NCBI GenBank assembly: GCA_039934295.1 | Contig: JBDTMN010000012.1 | Span: 1 to 37,613 of the forward strand | Direction of reading: 5' to 3' | DNA: 37,613 nucleotides | Source: Candidatus Taylorbacteria bacterium | GTDB taxonomy: Bacteria; Patescibacteriota; Minisyncoccia; Phycocordibacterales; HO2-43-120 | In this document: piece by piece, positions 36,398-37,613 of the stretch | Layout of the letters: each line of letters opens with the position of its first letter | Numbering within the stretch: the stretch's first letter is position 1 | The notes under the pieces: model-generated | What the model was told of the DNA's origin: nothing | The model's database searches: none | The model's input: only the letters and a program-made list of their open reading frames with translations | Translations under genes and position numbers: made by a program

Positions 36398-36985
36398 TTA
36401 TTTGACTTTCGGCATAAATTCTTGAGTCGATTCCTGTTTTTGCTCTGTAAAGAGCCCAAATTCGGATTGCATCCGTTTAAAAAACTTCTCCCGGAATCTT
36501 CTTAAAAGATCATCCTGATAGTTAATTTTGTCCGCCTGTTTTTTTATATCATCTCTTGCGGTTTCCATTTCAAGTTCGCTTGCTTCCCATGGCTTGTCTG
36601 TTCTCATAATTGCTCCTTCCTCTAGTGCGTCATTTAAGCCACCAATATGGTTATCCTTCCCTTCATCGTATCCCGCATAAATTTCACTCGAGATGGATTT
36701 TGATGCAGACATCCACATTTCCTCAACAATTTCCTTTGTAAGCTTCGTTTTTCCCTCATCAAATTTTTTAAATTGTTCTCGAGCAAGACGTTCTCCTGTT
36801 TCTCGCATTGATTTTGATATTCGCTCCGCCATGTCTGAAGTGTATTTAGCTATCTCCCAACCCGGGTAAGAGAAAGGCACTACCCTATATCTGTCTTTAA
36901 TTTTCAGCATCTCATTCAGACTTTCAACTAGCAAGTTTTTTATTAATTCAAAGCTTGAAACCTGGTGTAAATAAGGTGTTTTCAT
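36398..36985 (-). CDS. Hypothetical helical protein
   Basis: 195 residues, highly charged and almost all helical (SDMAERISKSMRETGERLAREQFKKFDEG, TARDDIKKQADKINYQDDLLRRFREKFFKRMQ). A YPGWEIAKY segment and SSEIYAGYDEGKDNHIGGLND break the helices. No recognised domain, signal peptide or membrane helix. It starts 3 bases after the stop of the P-loop kinase gene, so the two are surely one operon and translation may be coupled. A role together with the kinase is possible but unproven. Confidence 0.72.
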   Translation of the reverse strand: MKTPYLHQVSSFELIKNLLVESLNEMLKIKDRYRVVPFSYPGWEIAKYTSDMAERISKSMRETGERLAREQFKKFDEGKTKLTKEIVEEMWMSASKSISSEIYAGYDEGKDNHIGGLNDALEEGAIMRTDKPWEASELEMETARDDIKKQADKINYQDDLLRRFREKFFKRMQSEFGLFTEQKQESTQEFMPKVK

Positions 36986-36988
36986 ATT

Positions 36989-37549
36989 TTAAAATTTAGC
37001 GGCTATTATTTGGAAAATCGTGTCAATCTGATTATATAATGATTCAATTGTTGAATCATTTTCAATCGTAAAATCGCCGAGCTCCATTACCCCTTCGACA
37101 TTTTGGGCATTGGGGTCCGCGCTTCGAGCCTCCTTCTCGTCAAGAGCTTTAAATTCCTCAAATGTTCCTTCACTCGTTCGTCCTCTTTTTGAAAGCAAAT
37201 TGTAGCGGGTCTCGAGTGATGCCCGCAGTGTAACAATATACCCTCCATTTTTTTTAATTTCTTCTCCCTCTCTGATAGCCCGTATTCCGCTTATGATGAG
37301 GCGCGGGCTTTCATTTTTTAGGGCGATAGAAACTAAATAGTCTGACCCGTGCTTTTCTCTTATGAGAGTGCCTGTTTTACTCATATTTTTCCGCTCCAGA
37401 CCACCGAGATTATTTTTTTTAATATATTCTCTAACCAGGTCGCTTGTCGAGATATGGGTAAAACCATATTTTTTTACAAAATATTCTGCAACAGTGTCCT
37501 TTCCGGACCCGGGATGCCCAACCAGACCTATAATGATTTTTTTCTGCAT
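36989..37549 (-). CDS. P-loop nucleoside/nucleotide kinase-like protein
   Basis: 186 residues from ATG 37549; an in-frame GTG at 37585 would add 12 hydrophobic residues before the usual start. IIIGLVGHPGSGKDTVAEYFVKKYGFTHISTSDLVREY has a Walker A loop GHPGSGKDT and the DLVR segment of dephospho-CoA kinase and adenylate kinase relatives. LIISGIRAIREGEEI and YIVTLRASLETRYNLLSKRGR supply the Walker B-like strand and lid arginine. It is closest in look to the AAA-like UPF0200/DPCK-type kinases; the substrate is unknown. First gene of a pair with the helical protein. Confidence 0.85.
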   Translation of the reverse strand: MQKKIIIGLVGHPGSGKDTVAEYFVKKYGFTHISTSDLVREYIKKNNLGGLERKNMSKTGTLIREKHGSDYLVSIALKNESPRLIISGIRAIREGEEIKKNGGYIVTLRASLETRYNLLSKRGRTSEGTFEEFKALDEKEARSADPNAQNVEGVMELGDFTIENDSTIESLYNQIDTIFQIIAAKF

Positions 37550-37613
37550 TTGATAATATGTAAGAATTAAGAGCGTTGTTAACACTTTATCATCTTCGGT
37601 GTAAAGTGGGAAC

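Overview
The window looks like a chromosome segment of a Candidate Phyla Radiation (Patescibacteria) bacterium, most likely a Parcubacteria-type lineage. The signs are a surface protein with LVIVD repeats and VGIGTTSP-type motifs, many small orphan genes, a tRNA without encoded CCA that is split by a group I intron, isolated single genes of purine and arginine pathways, and ordinary use of TGA as a stop (for example purE, purC and typA), which argues against the recoded Gracilibacteria/Absconditabacteria. I ran no database search; assignments rest on motifs I can read.

Layout. 1-6.1 kb, minus strand: the start of a large LVIVD-repeat surface protein (cut by the window edge), an aspartase-like lyase, an endonuclease/exonuclease/phosphatase protein, an ArgC-like reductase, a dual-specificity-type phosphatase and a DoxX membrane protein. 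6.2-13.9 kb: an orphan gene, a winged-helix-like protein, a P-type ATPase, three orphan monocistronic genes (one with an HELGH motif), and an exported protein with a VPYTG sortase-like tail. 14.2-17.3 kb: a 1012-residue fusion of a transglutaminase-like and a DUF58 domain. 17.3-22.2 kb: an accessory patch of small genes (DUF1801, YdeI-like, DUF1428, cupin remnant, TspO, VOC) with dispersed repeats and partial copies of the 3' end of the neighbouring tRNA. 22.2-22.5 kb: tRNA-Asn(GUU) with a 240-base group I intron after U35. 22.8-25.4 kb: an orphan gene, a HxGH nucleotidyltransferase and a KefB-like antiporter. 25.5-27.9 kb: a UmuDC-like cassette (LexA/UmuD-type repressor, 65-residue protein, Y-family polymerase) with heptanucleotide repeat arrays in every gap. 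28.0-37.6 kb: an archaemetzincin-like protease, a slipin, convergent purE and purC, an exported S9 peptidase, a small Lmo0937-type membrane protein, typA, and a hypothetical/P-loop kinase pair.

Two start architectures are visible. About a dozen genes have a TATAAT-like -10 box ending only 6-10 bases before the start codon, which implies leaderless or nearly leaderless mRNAs. A second set has TTGACA-17-TATNNT-type promoters, 40-140 base leaders often containing hairpins, Shine-Dalgarno sites in most cases, and strong terminators; it includes most of the unrecognised proteins.

The most unusual signals are the heptamer arrays around lexA together with a dyad operator between its -35 and -10, the intron-split tRNA-Asn with nearby copies of its 3' end, a two-copy multi-hairpin intergenic repeat, and a compact structured RNA candidate at 20724-20818 whose closing stem would cover the start of a 35-codon frame.
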